Positions 9,601-17,894 of a DNA stretch of 64,000 bases are shown here, one piece after another. The notes beneath the pieces are model-generated. The model did not search any database. It was given only the letters and a program-made list of their open reading frames with translations, and was not told the DNA's origin. The translations under genes and the position numbers were made by a program. This stretch comes from Microbulbifer salipaludis (GTDB taxonomy: Bacteria > Pseudomonadota > Gammaproteobacteria > Pseudomonadales > Cellvibrionaceae): the NCBI RefSeq assembly GCF_017303155.1, contig NZ_JAEKJR010000002.1, positions 372,001 to 436,000 of the forward strand. Direction: 5' to 3'. Position 1 is the first letter of the stretch. Every line of letters starts with the position of its first letter.

Positions 9601-10524
9601 CAGGCCCGCTACCGAGACCGTGTGCAGCAGGAGCTGGCGAGCGCCGGCGATGGGTTCGAACGGGCAGGCATTACCGAGTGGGACTTTGGCGCACTGCCGG
9701 AAACGCACCAGCTCGATCAGGGTGGCCTCAAGGTGCGTGCGTACCCCGCGCTGATCGCACACAAAGACAGCGTCGACTTGAAGCTGCTGGATAACCCCGA
9801 GGAAGCACGGCGCTTGACCCGCGCAGGTGTGTGTCGTCTGGCCATCCTGCATCTGCCCGAGCCGGTGAAGTATCTGCGCAAGGAATTGCTGAAAGGTAAA
9901 GAGCTGGGCTTGAGCGCCGCAGACCTTGGGCGCCGCGAGGAGGTGGCCGACGATATCCTGATGGCGGCGGTGCGCGAATGTTTCTGGGAAGACGAGTGCT
10001 GGCCCCGCACTCAGGAAGACTTTATGGCGTCGCTGGCGCAGCGGGAAAAACTGGTCGCGGTAGCACAGGAAATAGCCAATTTACTAGTGAAGGCCCTGTC
10101 GCAGCTGGTGCCTCTGCGCAAACAGATCAAGCAGCAGAAGAATCTCGCCGTGGCCATGGCAGTGGGGGACATCAATCGTCAGCTGTCCGGGCTTTTCTAC
10201 CGCGGCGTACTGTTCCACACGCCACTGGAGATGCTGCGGCAGTATGGCCGCTTCCTCAAGGGTATTGAGTTGCGCCTGGAGAAAGCGGCCCTGGACCCCA
10301 ACCGGGATCGCCGCCTGACGGCGGAGTTCCAGCAGGCCGAAGAACCGTATCTGGCGCTGGCGAGCAAGCAGGATTCACTATGGATGGCCGGGGATCCCCG
10401 CCTGGTGGAATACCGCTGGATGCTGGAAGAGTTCCGGATTTCACTGTTCGCGCAGACCCTGAAAACCCAGATGCCGGTGTCGATCAAACGGCTGCGCAAG
10501 TTCTGGGGCGAGCTGGAATACTGA
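6625..10524 (+). CDS. hrpA: ATP-dependent RNA helicase HrpA
   Basis: A 1299-residue DEAH-box helicase, the full length for HrpA. Walker A GETGSGKT is near residue 102, DEAH near 199, TSATID soon after, and QRAGRCGRV closes helicase domain 2. The helicase-associated, OB-fold and long HrpA-specific C-terminal domains follow. HrpA proteins rescue stalled or collided ribosomes and remodel RNA in the cytoplasm. The gene stands alone, divergent from the peptide transporter and followed by the hvf operon after 338 bases. Confidence 0.96.
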   Translation: MSRESSQPNLQQYQQRLPQCMGRDRFELQRTLRNIQRRLKEGKPADRMLAQLESRVAASLALAEARRQKLPRVEWPEGLPVVTRREEIAELIAANQVVVVAGETGSGKTTQLPKICLGLGRGIYGQIGHTQPRRIAARTVANRIAEELGQPLGDSVGYQVRFTDQSTEHTHIKLMTDGILLAEIQRDPLLNQYDTLIIDEAHERSLNIDFLLGYLKTLLPRRPDLKIIITSATIDLEKFSRHFDNAPIIEVSGRTYPVDIHYRPPADSDADLNEQIIGAVEELLHEEKSSSRRGGDILVFMSGEREIRECAKALRDAQLPHLEVLPLYARLSLAEQSRVFAPHKGRRIVLATNVAETSITVPGIRYVIDPGTARISRYSYRSKIQRLPVEAISQASANQRAGRCGRVSAGVCVRLYEESDFIQRPEFTDAEILRTNLAAVILQMLQLRIGDIREFPFVDPPDQRLINDGYNLLQELKAVDGKGHVTKLGRALSRLPLDPRLGRMLMESGPAGSLRELLIIVSALAVQDPRERPAEKRQAADEKHRQWQHEQSDFLTLVNLWDGYEAQRQDLSQNQLRKWCQKNFLSWLRLREWRDIHHQLRLAIRDLDLKLNKEPADYASVHKAILPGLLDNIGARDENKEFLGCRNRRFHIFPGSGQYKKPPRWVVAAQLLETSRLFAHTVAKIEPDWVLGCAEHLVKRNYFEPHYNPRSGAVMAFEKVTLYGLVLVDKQRIHFSKLDPVVAREVFIREALVEQRYRGKGKFFKHYKALLEELEDLEAKSRRRDIVVDDEVVYRFFDERIPADVVNLAGFEKWRKQAEQKDPQLLFLPRDLMMQQDAEHVGEAQFPNSLISGGIEYPLSYHFEPGSVDDGVSIQVPVGALHQVPAARLQWVVPGILRDKCIALVKNLPKHYRKYFVPVPAAVDKALPRMQPENAPLWQALAHELKRQTAQALPEEAWQQAELAVEDFYRFNIQVLDEKGQLLDQGRDLDVLQARYRDRVQQELASAGDGFERAGITEWDFGALPETHQLDQGGLKVRAYPALIAHKDSVDLKLLDNPEEARRLTRAGVCRLAILHLPEPVKYLRKELLKGKELGLSAADLGRREEVADDILMAAVRECFWEDECWPRTQEDFMASLAQREKLVAVAQEIANLLVKALSQLVPLRKQIKQQKNLAVAMAVGDINRQLSGLFYRGVLFHTPLEMLRQYGRFLKGIELRLEKAALDPNRDRRLTAEFQQAEEPYLALASKQDSLWMAGDPRLVEYRWMLEEFRISLFAQTLKTQMPVSIKRLRKFWGELEY

Positions 10525-10693
10525 GCCGGCGGGCTCGCCGCCCCCTGGCCTGATGACAGCGCTGCCGTGCATCTGTTTTTATTTTCCCGGCGTATGTAAG
10601 AATGTGCCTGCACCTACGACCTACATACAGTCCTCGCTGAAGAGGCCCTCGTGGACCTGGCTCACGTTTTGTTAACGTCGCTGAAATTCGCTT

Positions 10694-10755
10694 GAACTCG
10701 CGATATGAACCACTGGTCTGACTTTGGGGGCATTTCAGTCTCGGGGCACTATAAT
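10694..10755 (+). promoter_or_regulatory. candidate promoter region of the hvf operon
   Basis: A TATAAT hexamer at 10750-10755 lies 107 bases before hvfA, without a clear -35. Further upstream, GAACTC (10694-10699) and TCTGA (10717-10721) are spaced 17 bases apart, loosely like an extracytoplasmic-function sigma promoter, the kind reported for similar operons. Which of these is used cannot be decided by reading. The rest of the gap 10525-10862 shows no gene. Confidence 0.3.
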
Positions 10756-10862
10756 CCGGGAGCGGTGATTTTCTCGTCTGCGGGGGTACCTAAACCAGCG
10801 CGACCTGAAATGAGCAGCCTCTTAGTACGCATACATCTGGAACTTCCAACAGGAGAACGATC

Positions 10863-11186
10863 ATGAACAAGAAAAACCTGCCGATGGCGGCCGCTGTGAG
10901 TGCTGCTTTTATTGCGTCTGCAGCCATGAGCACCGCTGCCTCTGCGAATCCGTTTACTGCGACCGAGCTGACTGCTGGCTATAACCTCAAAATGCTGGAC
11001 GACCACAAGCAGAAAGAAGGCAAGTGTGGCGAAGGCAAGTGCGGCGAAGGCAAAAAGAAAGAAGGTAAGTGCGGCGAAGGCAAGTGCGGCGAAGGTAAAA
11101 AGAAAGAAGGTAAGTGCGGCGAAGGTAAATGCGGCGAAGGTAAAAAGAAAGAAGGTAAGTGTGGTGAGGGTAAGTGCGGCGGCTGA
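10863..11186 (+). CDS. hvfA: HvfA-type RiPP precursor with Cys-rich EGKCG repeats
   Basis: A 107-residue exported low-complexity peptide. Residues 1-28 form a signal peptide (AAAVSAAFIASAAMSTAASA) cleaved before NPF; the NPFTATELTAGY segment is the conserved core seen in the HvfA family. From about residue 50, a 15-residue unit KKKEGKCGEGKCGEG is repeated, giving eight cysteines, all in KCG context. In the family, DUF692 enzymes convert EGKCG cysteines to oxazolone/thioamide groups that bind copper; that this happens here is inferred from the neighbours. AGGAG precedes the ATG. It is the first gene of an operon with the modifying enzyme and partner. Confidence 0.88.
   Translation: MNKKNLPMAAAVSAAFIASAAMSTAASANPFTATELTAGYNLKMLDDHKQKEGKCGEGKCGEGKKKEGKCGEGKCGEGKKKEGKCGEGKCGEGKKKEGKCGEGKCGG
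11024..11184 (+). repeat. 45-bp tandem repeat encoding the HvfA cysteine units
   Basis: About 3.5 copies of a 45-base unit coding for KKKEGKCGEGKCGEG. Copies differ mainly at third codon positions (ggc/ggt, aag/aaa, tgt/tgc), so the peptide is conserved more tightly than the DNA. Such arrays can gain or lose units by slippage or recombination, which would change the number of metal-binding cysteines. Confidence 0.85.
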
Positions 11187-11261
11187 TCGCAGCTTATTCC
11201 CAGGAACCTTTCTTCGGAGCGTTTCTTCGGAATCTTTCTCAAGAACCTTCAATAGGTACCT

Positions 11262-11295
11262 TCAACAGCCCGGCCTAGCGCCGGGTTGTTTGTAA
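11262..11295 (+). terminator. hairpin between hvfA and hvfB, probable attenuator
   Basis: A GC-rich inverted repeat (AACAGCCCGGC / GCGCCGGGTTGTT) followed by a short T-containing stretch lies 75 bases after hvfA and about 75 before hvfB. It would let most transcripts stop after the abundant precursor gene while some continue into the enzyme genes. The T-tract is short, so partial rather than full termination is expected. Confidence 0.55.
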
Positions 11296-11367
11296 ACGTA
11301 AAAGAGCTAATTCAAGTTGCAGTGTGCCCTGAATAAGGGCCTGCACTGCGAACGCGGGGTGTACTCA

Positions 11368-12240
11368 ATGCGCCAAACACATCATTACCCCGTTCAGGGC
11401 GCCGGCCTTGGGCTCAGGCGCTCCATGATGGGGGAAACCGTTTCCCCGGAGCAGGTGGATTTTCTCGAAGTCGCGCCGGAAAACTGGATCGGCGTGGGCG
11501 GGAGATACGGCCGCTGGTTTCGTGAGTTCACCGAGCGTTTTCCCTTTGTCATTCACGGCCTGTCTCTGTCCATCGGCGCGCCGGACCCGCTGGATGAAGC
11601 GCTGGTGCGGGCCATCAAACAGTTCATGCGCGATCACAACATCCGTTGTTACAGCGAACACCTGAGTTACTGCTCTGAGCAGGGCCACCTGTACGACCTG
11701 TTACCCATCCCCTTTACCGAGGAAGCCGTGCACTATGTTGCCGGTCGAATCCGGCGGGTGCAGGACATATTGGAGCAGCGTATCGCCATGGAGAACGTGT
11801 CCTATTACGCGGCGCCCGGGCAGGAGATGTCGGAGCTGGAGTTTTTGAACGCGGTGCTGCAGGAGGCCGATTGTGACCTCTTGCTGGACGTGAACAATAT
11901 CTATGTAAACGCCATTAATCATCGCTACGATGCGGAGTCTTTTCTCGCCGGGTTGCCTGCAGAGCGTATCCGCTATGCCCATGTTGCCGGGCATTTCGAT
12001 GAGGCCGAGGATCTCAAGGTGGACACCCACGGCGCGCCGGTAATCGACCCGGTATGGCAATTACTGCAGCGTGCCTATGAACTCTTCGGGCCCATCCCCA
12101 CTCTGCTGGAAAGGGACTTCAATATCCCCCCGTTACCGGAACTGTGTGAGGAGGTGCAGCGTATTCGCGCCTGTCAGGCGGCGGTGTACGACGGAAAGGA
12201 TGCGTCGCCCCGGCCGGCGGAGGCTGTGTATGGCCGTTGA
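11368..12240 (+). CDS. hvfB: DUF692 multinuclear iron-dependent oxidase (HvfB-type)
   Basis: A 290-residue TIM-barrel enzyme of the DUF692/MNIO family, relatives of MbnB and TglH that modify cysteines in ribosomal peptides with two or three iron atoms. Conserved metal-site segments are visible: [36 protein letters not shown] and YAHVAGH. Its substrate should be the adjacent HvfA-type peptide. The ATG at 11368 gives the family N-terminus ([11 protein letters not shown]); an in-frame start at 11317 is less likely. The next gene overlaps its end by 11 bases, so the two are translated together. Confidence 0.92.
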   Translation: MRQTHHYPVQGAGLGLRRSMMGETVSPEQVDFLEVAPENWIGVGGRYGRWFREFTERFPFVIHGLSLSIGAPDPLDEALVRAIKQFMRDHNIRCYSEHLSYCSEQGHLYDLLPIPFTEEAVHYVAGRIRRVQDILEQRIAMENVSYYAAPGQEMSELEFLNAVLQEADCDLLLDVNNIYVNAINHRYDAESFLAGLPAERIRYAHVAGHFDEAEDLKVDTHGAPVIDPVWQLLQRAYELFGPIPTLLERDFNIPPLPELCEEVQRIRACQAAVYDGKDASPRPAEAVYGR

Positions 12241-13060
12241 TCAGCGCGAGAAAAAAGCAGCAGGCTTCCGGCAGATACAGGGTGACTTCGCCGCGCACTT
12301 GCGTGCGCCGGACCAGGTAGATGCGCCGGCAGGTATTGAAGACCGCCGCATGGGTATCTACCGGGATCTGATCTACAACAATATCGAGTCGTTCATCGCC
12401 GGTGGATTTCCCGTATTGCGCAGCATTCTGGACGACGATCAATGGCATGCCATGGTGCGTGACTTCGTGCGCACTCATCAGGCCCACAGCCCGTACTTTT
12501 TACAGATCAGCGAAGAGTTTCTTCAGTATCTGCAGGCGGAGCGCGCAAATGGTGAAGGCAGCAGCAGGGACCCGGCCTTTCTGCGGGAGCTTGCCCATTA
12601 CGAGTGGGTAGAGCTGGCGCTCGACGTGAGTGAGGCGGTGTTTCCTGCGGGGCTTGAGCTTGAATACACCGACGAGCAGTTGTTGGATTGGGCGCCAATC
12701 CCCTCGCCACTGGCCTGGAATCTCAGTTATGTATTCCCGGTGCATCATATCGGCCCCGCGTTCCAGCCGGCCGAGCCGCCGCAAACTCCGACATTTCTTG
12801 TGGTTTACCGCAATCGCGCCGATGATGTCGGCTTCCTGGAGGCCAACGCGGTGACATCACATTTATTGTCGCTGATTCAGTCGCATAATGCCGCGGACGA
12901 TGAAGTGGCGGAGCCAGAGCTACTCTCCGGCCGCGCATTGCTGGAGGCGCTTGCTGCGGATATTCAGCACTCGCAGCCGGCGCAGGTAGTGGAGTTTGGT
13001 AAGGAACTCCTGCGCAAGCTCCACGCCCTGGATATTCTCGCGGGCTTCCGGCCCGTATAA
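12230..13060 (+). CDS. hvfC: HvfC/BufC-type partner protein (DUF2063)
   Basis: A 276-residue protein with an N-terminal DUF2063 domain ([34 protein letters not shown] split over residues 17-60, then the [13 protein letters not shown] segment). Although such domains are often labelled DNA-binding, in DUF692 operons this protein acts as the partner that helps present the precursor to the enzyme. GGAGG precedes the ATG, which lies inside the 3' end of hvfB. It ends the operon; MlaA follows 127 bases later with its own ribosome-binding site. Confidence 0.9.
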   Translation: MAVDQREKKAAGFRQIQGDFAAHLRAPDQVDAPAGIEDRRMGIYRDLIYNNIESFIAGGFPVLRSILDDDQWHAMVRDFVRTHQAHSPYFLQISEEFLQYLQAERANGEGSSRDPAFLRELAHYEWVELALDVSEAVFPAGLELEYTDEQLLDWAPIPSPLAWNLSYVFPVHHIGPAFQPAEPPQTPTFLVVYRNRADDVGFLEANAVTSHLLSLIQSHNAADDEVAEPELLSGRALLEALAADIQHSQPAQVVEFGKELLRKLHALDILAGFRPV

Positions 13061-13187
13061 AACCTTTCAGTGGACATGGCGAAAACTGCCAGCTGCTATG
13101 CTGCCTAAGCGGCCAGTGGTAATATCGCGAAAACGGAAAAAAGAACCTGGTTTGTACAATCGAAAATATTTTGCGAGGAGCAGGGAA

Positions 13188-14141
13188 TTGCTTGAGCGCA
13201 CACCTTTAACTGCCTGGACTCTGGCCGCTTTGCTGTCAGCGCCTCTGGCAATGGCGCAGGATGCGTCAGATCCATTCGCAGAAATTCCTGACGAAGCCGC
13301 GGCCGCCGCCCCCGCATCACAGCCTGCTCCCGAGCCGGCCGGTGATGCTGATCCCGCTGAAGTTGATGATTTTGGCGCCGGTAACGAAGGCGACGGCGCT
13401 GCAGGTGCGGATACCGGTAGCGCGGATGACTTTGGCTCCGAGCTTGAAAGTGAATACGGCTTTGATCCGGCAGACGAATTCTCCAGCGCGGAGGAGCCGG
13501 AGGATCGCGATCCCTGGGAGGGGTTCAATCGCGCCATGTTCCGCTTCAATGACACCGCGGATCGCTGGTTCCTGAAGCCTGCCGCAGTCAGTTATCGTCA
13601 GATAACGCCGGTTTTCATGCAGACGGGCATCTCCAACTTTTTCGCCAACATGCACGAAGTCAACAATGTGCTGAACAACATCCTGCAATGGAAGTGGGGG
13701 CAGGCGGGCAATGACACCGGACGCTTCCTGATAAACAGCACTGTCGGTGTTGTAGGGTTGTTTGATGTAGCCCAGCACATGGGGTTGGAGCGCAGCGATG
13801 GCGAGGACTTCGGCCAGACCCTGGCCGTGTGGGGGATGGAGTCCGGCCCTTATCTGGTGGTGCCGTTTATGGGCCCTTCCACGGTGCGTGATGCGCCCGC
13901 TATTGTGGTCGACTGGTACACCAACCCGCTGACCTACCTGGAAGACAATGCCGTCGAAAATACCCTGAAAGGCATCGATCTGATCCAACTTCGTGCGAGC
14001 CTGCTGCAAACCGAGTCGCTCCTTCAGGGTGACCGTTATGTGCTGATGCGTGATGCCTATTTGCAGCGGCGCGAATTCCTGATCAACGATGGTGAGCAGG
14101 AAGATGATTTTGGCGGCGACCTGGATGAATACGACTTCTGA
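13188..14141 (+). CDS. MlaA (VacJ) family outer-membrane lipid asymmetry protein, non-lipoprotein form
   Basis: About 317 residues from a TTG start. The core DPWEGFNRAMFRFNDTADRW through the GMESGPYLVVPFMGPS segment is typical of MlaA, which removes phospholipids from the outer leaflet and hands them to MlaC. The TTG at 13188 was chosen because GAGGAGCAGGG lies just upstream and the protein then begins with a type I signal peptide (TLAALLSAPLAMA then QDA). Unusually there is no lipobox cysteine in any possible leader, and about 90 acidic, Ala/Asp/Glu-rich residues precede the domain. The mla transport operon is not in the window. Confidence 0.85.
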   Translation: MLERTPLTAWTLAALLSAPLAMAQDASDPFAEIPDEAAAAAPASQPAPEPAGDADPAEVDDFGAGNEGDGAAGADTGSADDFGSELESEYGFDPADEFSSAEEPEDRDPWEGFNRAMFRFNDTADRWFLKPAAVSYRQITPVFMQTGISNFFANMHEVNNVLNNILQWKWGQAGNDTGRFLINSTVGVVGLFDVAQHMGLERSDGEDFGQTLAVWGMESGPYLVVPFMGPSTVRDAPAIVVDWYTNPLTYLEDNAVENTLKGIDLIQLRASLLQTESLLQGDRYVLMRDAYLQRREFLINDGEQEDDFGGDLDEYDF

Positions 14142-14207
14142 TACCCGCTTTGCCAAACCGATGCCGGTGTATGCCGGATGTCGGCCAGCTGCTGTGCGCA
14201 GGGTGCC

Positions 14208-15434
14208 ATGTTGAGCGCACCTGCGGTGGCAGCGGCTCAGGTCGGTGAGTGCGCGCGCCATGCGCTGTTGCTGATCGACCCGGATTCCCCCTCTTGTGGC
14301 CTGGTGCAGGGCGCGCTTGCGCGGCTCGGTTATCAGGTAACCGTTCTGGATAGCGGCGTGCAAGCCATCGGGCAGTTCACGCCCGACAGCCACCAACTGG
14401 TGATTACCGACCTGTACCTGCCGGATATGGGCGGGCTGGAAGTGCTGCGCAAAGTAAAGCACCTGTCGCCCGATACGCCGGTGGTGGTGCTGGCATCCGA
14501 CAGTGAAGTGGACGATGTAGTGCAGGCACTGCGCCTGGGGGCCAGTGACTATCTGCTGAAACCGATTGCCGATGAGAGCGTGATCGACCACGCGCTGACC
14601 CGGATCATGGAAGCTCGTGAGCTGGCCGCGCAAAATCGTCAGTACCGGGAGCAGCTGGAGTCGCGCAACCGCGAACTCAAGGAGCACATCGACCTGCTGC
14701 AGCGGGATCACCAGGCCGGCCGGCAGCTCCAGCAGCACTTGTTGCCGCGCACGCCTTACGAATACCCGGCCGGAATCAAGGCCGCCTACCGCCTGCAGCC
14801 CTCCCTGTACCTGAGCGGCGATTTCATCGACTACGGTCTGTTTGGTGAGCGCTTTGTGGCGTTTTACCTGGTGGATGTTTCCGGGCACGGGGTGTCGTCT
14901 GCGCTGGTAACTGCACTCATCAAGCACAGCATCATGCATCTGCTGAGGGAGCGGCCGCTGTTCAGCCAGCTGAATACCCTCGACAGCGACCTCACCGAAA
15001 TCCTGGAAATGATTAATAGCGAGCTGCTCGCCACCCGGCTGGACAAGCATGCCAGCATGTTTGTGGGAGTGCTGGACAGTCGCGCCCGGCAACTGCACTA
15101 CGCGGTGGCGGGGCAGGTGCCGATGCCGGCACTGGTGACCAGTGATGGCGCCCGCTGGCTCTCTGGCAAAGGGCGCCCGCTAGGGTTGTTTGAGCACGGT
15201 GGCTGGGAAGTGCGCCATTGCAGCCTGCCCGCAAGCTGGCGTCTGGTGGCCTGCTCGGATGGGGTGCTCGAGCTGCTGACGGGGGATCTGCTGCAGAGAG
15301 AGGATGACCTGCTGCAACTCATTGATCGCAGCCGGGGCGACCTTGACAGTCTGTGCGCGGCGCTCAAGGTGGACACCGCCGAATCTTTTCCCGATGACAT
15401 CACCATCCTGACCCTGCGCCAGGACGAGCGTTAG
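14208..15434 (+). CDS. response regulator fused to a PP2C (SpoIIE-type) phosphatase, HsbR-like
   Basis: About 408 residues. An N-terminal receiver domain has the phosphoacceptor aspartate in VITDLYLPDMGG and a conserved lysine in DYLLKPIAD. A coiled linker (RQYREQLESRNRELKEHI) leads to a PP2C/SpoIIE phosphatase domain with SGDFIDY, DVSGHGVSSAL and FPDDITILTL. It should dephosphorylate an anti-sigma antagonist when its receiver is phosphorylated. The STAS protein 420 bases downstream is the obvious substrate. Unlike Pseudomonas HsbR, it ends after the phosphatase, with no kinase domain. GCAGGG supports the ATG at 14208; an in-frame ATG at 14178 is possible. Confidence 0.85.
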   Translation: MLSAPAVAAAQVGECARHALLLIDPDSPSCGLVQGALARLGYQVTVLDSGVQAIGQFTPDSHQLVITDLYLPDMGGLEVLRKVKHLSPDTPVVVLASDSEVDDVVQALRLGASDYLLKPIADESVIDHALTRIMEARELAAQNRQYREQLESRNRELKEHIDLLQRDHQAGRQLQQHLLPRTPYEYPAGIKAAYRLQPSLYLSGDFIDYGLFGERFVAFYLVDVSGHGVSSALVTALIKHSIMHLLRERPLFSQLNTLDSDLTEILEMINSELLATRLDKHASMFVGVLDSRARQLHYAVAGQVPMPALVTSDGARWLSGKGRPLGLFEHGGWEVRHCSLPASWRLVACSDGVLELLTGDLLQREDDLLQLIDRSRGDLDSLCAALKVDTAESFPDDITILTLRQDER

Positions 15435-15854
15435 TGGTCCATTTCTTGCTGTGTTTTTTGCTGCCCCGGCCAGCGATGTAGCTCCCGATGCCAAATACAG
15501 GACGCCTTGTCGGCCTGTGCCTGATCTATGTCAGGCATGCGCCGCACATTCATGAGACATTCATAAAAGGTATTGGAAACTGGCTCCGCGAACAGGGTTT
15601 TGTGGGGCATAAGGAGAGCCCGGAAATATAAACTACCGGACTTTCTGGTCACACCTGTTAACCCGTTCACACTGGTCTTGTCAGTACCGGTGGGCAGGAG
15701 TAAGCTCCGCCCCACTTCTGGCTCTATCGTGCGAATCCTCGCAGAGGTGCGGATTGAGCTAGGCTTGCACAAGGAACTGTGCCGCGGTCACAAGCCGCAA
15801 ATCATCTATCTCGCCCCTGGCTCGGGACAAGAGCGGGGAGCGCGTGAGGTTACT
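15435..15854. other. 420-base gap without a gene
   Basis: The reading frame of the STAS gene is open upstream to 15573, but that stretch has no ribosome-binding site and no family features, so it is read as leader. I see no clear promoter hexamers, hairpin terminator or riboswitch. The gap probably carries the promoter of the STAS gene. Confidence 0.5.
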
Positions 15855-16370
15855 ATGCAGTCCGGGCAGATCATGGTTGGCGACCACCAGGGCATCTACG
15901 TGGTGAAGCTGGTTGGCGATGTACGCCTCAATTTGTGTACGTCTTTCGATAGTTTTATCGACAAGATGTTTTCCCACAGCGAATTCCGCGGTGTGGTGTT
16001 TGATATGCACGAAACCCAGGGGGTCGATAGCACCACACTGGGGCTCATGGCGAAAATTGCGTTCCGCAGTGCCGAGCGCAAGGGCGGCCGGCCGCTGGTG
16101 TTGTGTGACGACCGCGGACTGCTGCACCTGCTGGATTCCATGGGATTTGACGCGCTGATGGATATCTCTTCCGATGCCGACAATGACGCCTATCAGGCGG
16201 AGCCGGCTCCCCTCAAGTGCAATACACCAGACGAGCAAAGCGCGCGGGAAATGGTGCTGGAAGCGCACCGCGTGTTGATGAGCATGAACGAGCAGAACGA
16301 AGCCACGTTCCGTGACCTGGTGCATGCGCTGGAGAGTGAGCAGACCGCGAAGGCGGCTGCAAACCACTAA
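15855..16370 (+). CDS. STAS domain anti-anti-sigma factor, HsbA-like
   Basis: A 171-residue protein. Its first 110 residues form a STAS domain; the phosphorylatable serine is in VDSTTLGLM, the standard site for anti-sigma antagonists. The last 50 residues are a charged helical tail. Such proteins switch between binding an anti-sigma factor and another partner depending on phosphorylation. The phosphatase just upstream is the likely regulator; no kinase or anti-sigma factor is encoded nearby. GAGG precedes the ATG at 15855. Confidence 0.85.
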   Translation: MQSGQIMVGDHQGIYVVKLVGDVRLNLCTSFDSFIDKMFSHSEFRGVVFDMHETQGVDSTTLGLMAKIAFRSAERKGGRPLVLCDDRGLLHLLDSMGFDALMDISSDADNDAYQAEPAPLKCNTPDEQSAREMVLEAHRVLMSMNEQNEATFRDLVHALESEQTAKAAANH

Positions 16371-16407
16371 GCCTAGCGCACTCTGTAAGCCGCGAGCAGA
16401 CGCCTGC

Positions 16408-16869
16408 TCAGGATTCAATATCCCGGTCGCGAGCCTCGGCGCGGGCGCGGGTAAACAGGCCATGGGGCAGGTAGATCAGTTCCGCCACGCGCCGGATCAG
16501 GTGCTCCTCAAAGGCGTCGATCTCCCCATCCGCAAAGGCCACTTCCCACATCTGCTTGATCAGCAAATATTTGTCCCGCTCACTGAAGTTGTCGTTCACG
16601 GTCTGCGTGAACTCATACAGTGAGGTGGCTTCATTGCGATCTGCCAGGGCCTGTTCCACCATGCTGCGGGCGGTGTCCTCATCGAGCTGGTAATGCTCCC
16701 GCAACAGGCGCACCAGTGCAGCGTGCTCGCGCTCATCCACCTTCTGGTCGGCGGTAGCGATCTCCGCCATCAGTGCAGCGCTGATCATGCGCACGTCTTT
16801 TTCGGTGCGCACCTCCACACTCTCTCCGCGGCCGATCTGGTCGAACAGTTTGCGAATCTGCTGCAACAT
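16408..16869 (-). CDS. TerB family protein
   Basis: A 153-residue, all-helical protein of the TerB/DUF533-like class: RMISAALMAEIATADQKVDE followed by EREHAALVRLLREHY and a second repeat WEVAFADGEIDAFEEHLIRRV. These two acidic helical pairs are the TerB signature and may bind metal ions. It was named for tellurite resistance, but single copies like this have no proven link to tellurite. It is 22 bases downstream of the transaldolase gene on the same strand, so a shared transcript is likely. Confidence 0.85.
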   Translation of the reverse strand: MLQQIRKLFDQIGRGESVEVRTEKDVRMISAALMAEIATADQKVDEREHAALVRLLREHYQLDEDTARSMVEQALADRNEATSLYEFTQTVNDNFSERDKYLLIKQMWEVAFADGEIDAFEEHLIRRVAELIYLPHGLFTRARAEARDRDIES

Positions 16870-16891
16870 GGCGTTTCCTTGTTCTGGTGTG

Positions 16892-17836
16892 TTAGCGCGC
16901 GGCTTGTAACAATTCCTCGAGCTTCAACTGATCCGCGACAAAATTGCGGATACCCTCTGCCAGCTTCTCCGTAGCCATCGCGTCCGCATTCAGCTGGTAG
17001 CGGAATTCCGCCTCCCGCATGGGGGCGGCAGGGCGCGCCTGGTTGGGAATGTCGCTATTGAGGCCATCGGCGAGGGTGCCGTTGTCATCCTGCAGTTCCT
17101 GCAGCAGCTGCGGGCTGATGGTGAGCTTGTCACAGCCCGCCAGGGCCTCGATCTCGCCGGTGTTGCGGAAGCTGGCGCCCATCACGATGGTGGGGTACTC
17201 GCGGGCCTTGTAGTACTCGTAAATGCTGGCCACGGAGAGCACGCCGGGGTCGTCTTTCGCAGTGTAGTCATCCCGACCGGTGCTGGCCTTGTACCAGTCG
17301 AGGATACGGCCCACAAACGGGGAGATCAGGGTGACGCCGGCTTCGGCGCAGGCTACCGCCTGGCACTGGCTGAACAGCAGCGTCAGGTTGCAGTGGATGC
17401 CCTCGCGCTCCAGTACCGAGGCCGCGCTGATGCCCTCCCAGGTCGAGGCGAGCTTGATCAGAACCCGCTTGCGGTCGATACCGGCCTGCTCGTACATGGC
17501 GACCAGCTGGCGTGCGTATTCAATGCTGGCGGTGGTGTCGAATGACAGCCGCGCGTCTACTTCGGTGGATACCACTCCGGGAACAATTTGCAAAATCTCA
17601 TGACCGATGGCCACCGCCAGTTTCATCGCGGCGAGAGCGATCACGTCGCCGCCTTTCTGTTCCGCCCAGGCGATGGAGTCCTTCAGGTGTTGCTGGTACT
17701 GGGGGAGCTGAGCGGCCTTGTACAGCAGTGATGGGTTGGTGGTGGCATCTTCCGGCTGATAGCGGCGAATGGCTTCGATGTCCCCGGTATCGGCGACCAC
17801 CAGGCTGCGCTGTTTGAGTTGCTCCAGTTTGTTCAT
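16892..17836 (-). CDS. tal: transaldolase
   Basis: A 314-residue transaldolase, the normal length for the TalB type. It exchanges a three-carbon unit between sedoheptulose 7-phosphate and glyceraldehyde 3-phosphate in the pentose phosphate pathway. The DATTNPSL motif near residue 30 and the Schiff-base lysine in [11 protein letters not shown] near residue 130 are present. The ATG at 17836 has GGGG upstream and matches the family N-terminus (NKLEQLKQ). An in-frame extension to 17971 has no family match. Confidence 0.95.
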   Translation of the reverse strand: MNKLEQLKQRSLVVADTGDIEAIRRYQPEDATTNPSLLYKAAQLPQYQQHLKDSIAWAEQKGGDVIALAAMKLAVAIGHEILQIVPGVVSTEVDARLSFDTTASIEYARQLVAMYEQAGIDRKRVLIKLASTWEGISAASVLEREGIHCNLTLLFSQCQAVACAEAGVTLISPFVGRILDWYKASTGRDDYTAKDDPGVLSVASIYEYYKAREYPTIVMGASFRNTGEIEALAGCDKLTISPQLLQELQDDNGTLADGLNSDIPNQARPAAPMREAEFRYQLNADAMATEKLAEGIRNFVADQLKLEELLQAAR

Positions 17837-17894
17837 GTTCCCCACGTCCTTATTGCGAATGTTGACTTGTTTTTTTGTGTGCCCAGAGCGCGGG

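Noticed and set aside
11024-11184. Short direct repeats considered as a CRISPR array
   Set aside because: The repeats are contiguous, in frame and coding, with no unique spacers.
13317-15098. 593-codon open frame opposite the MlaA and phosphatase genes
   Set aside because: Covers two genes on the other strand, with no start signal or domain.
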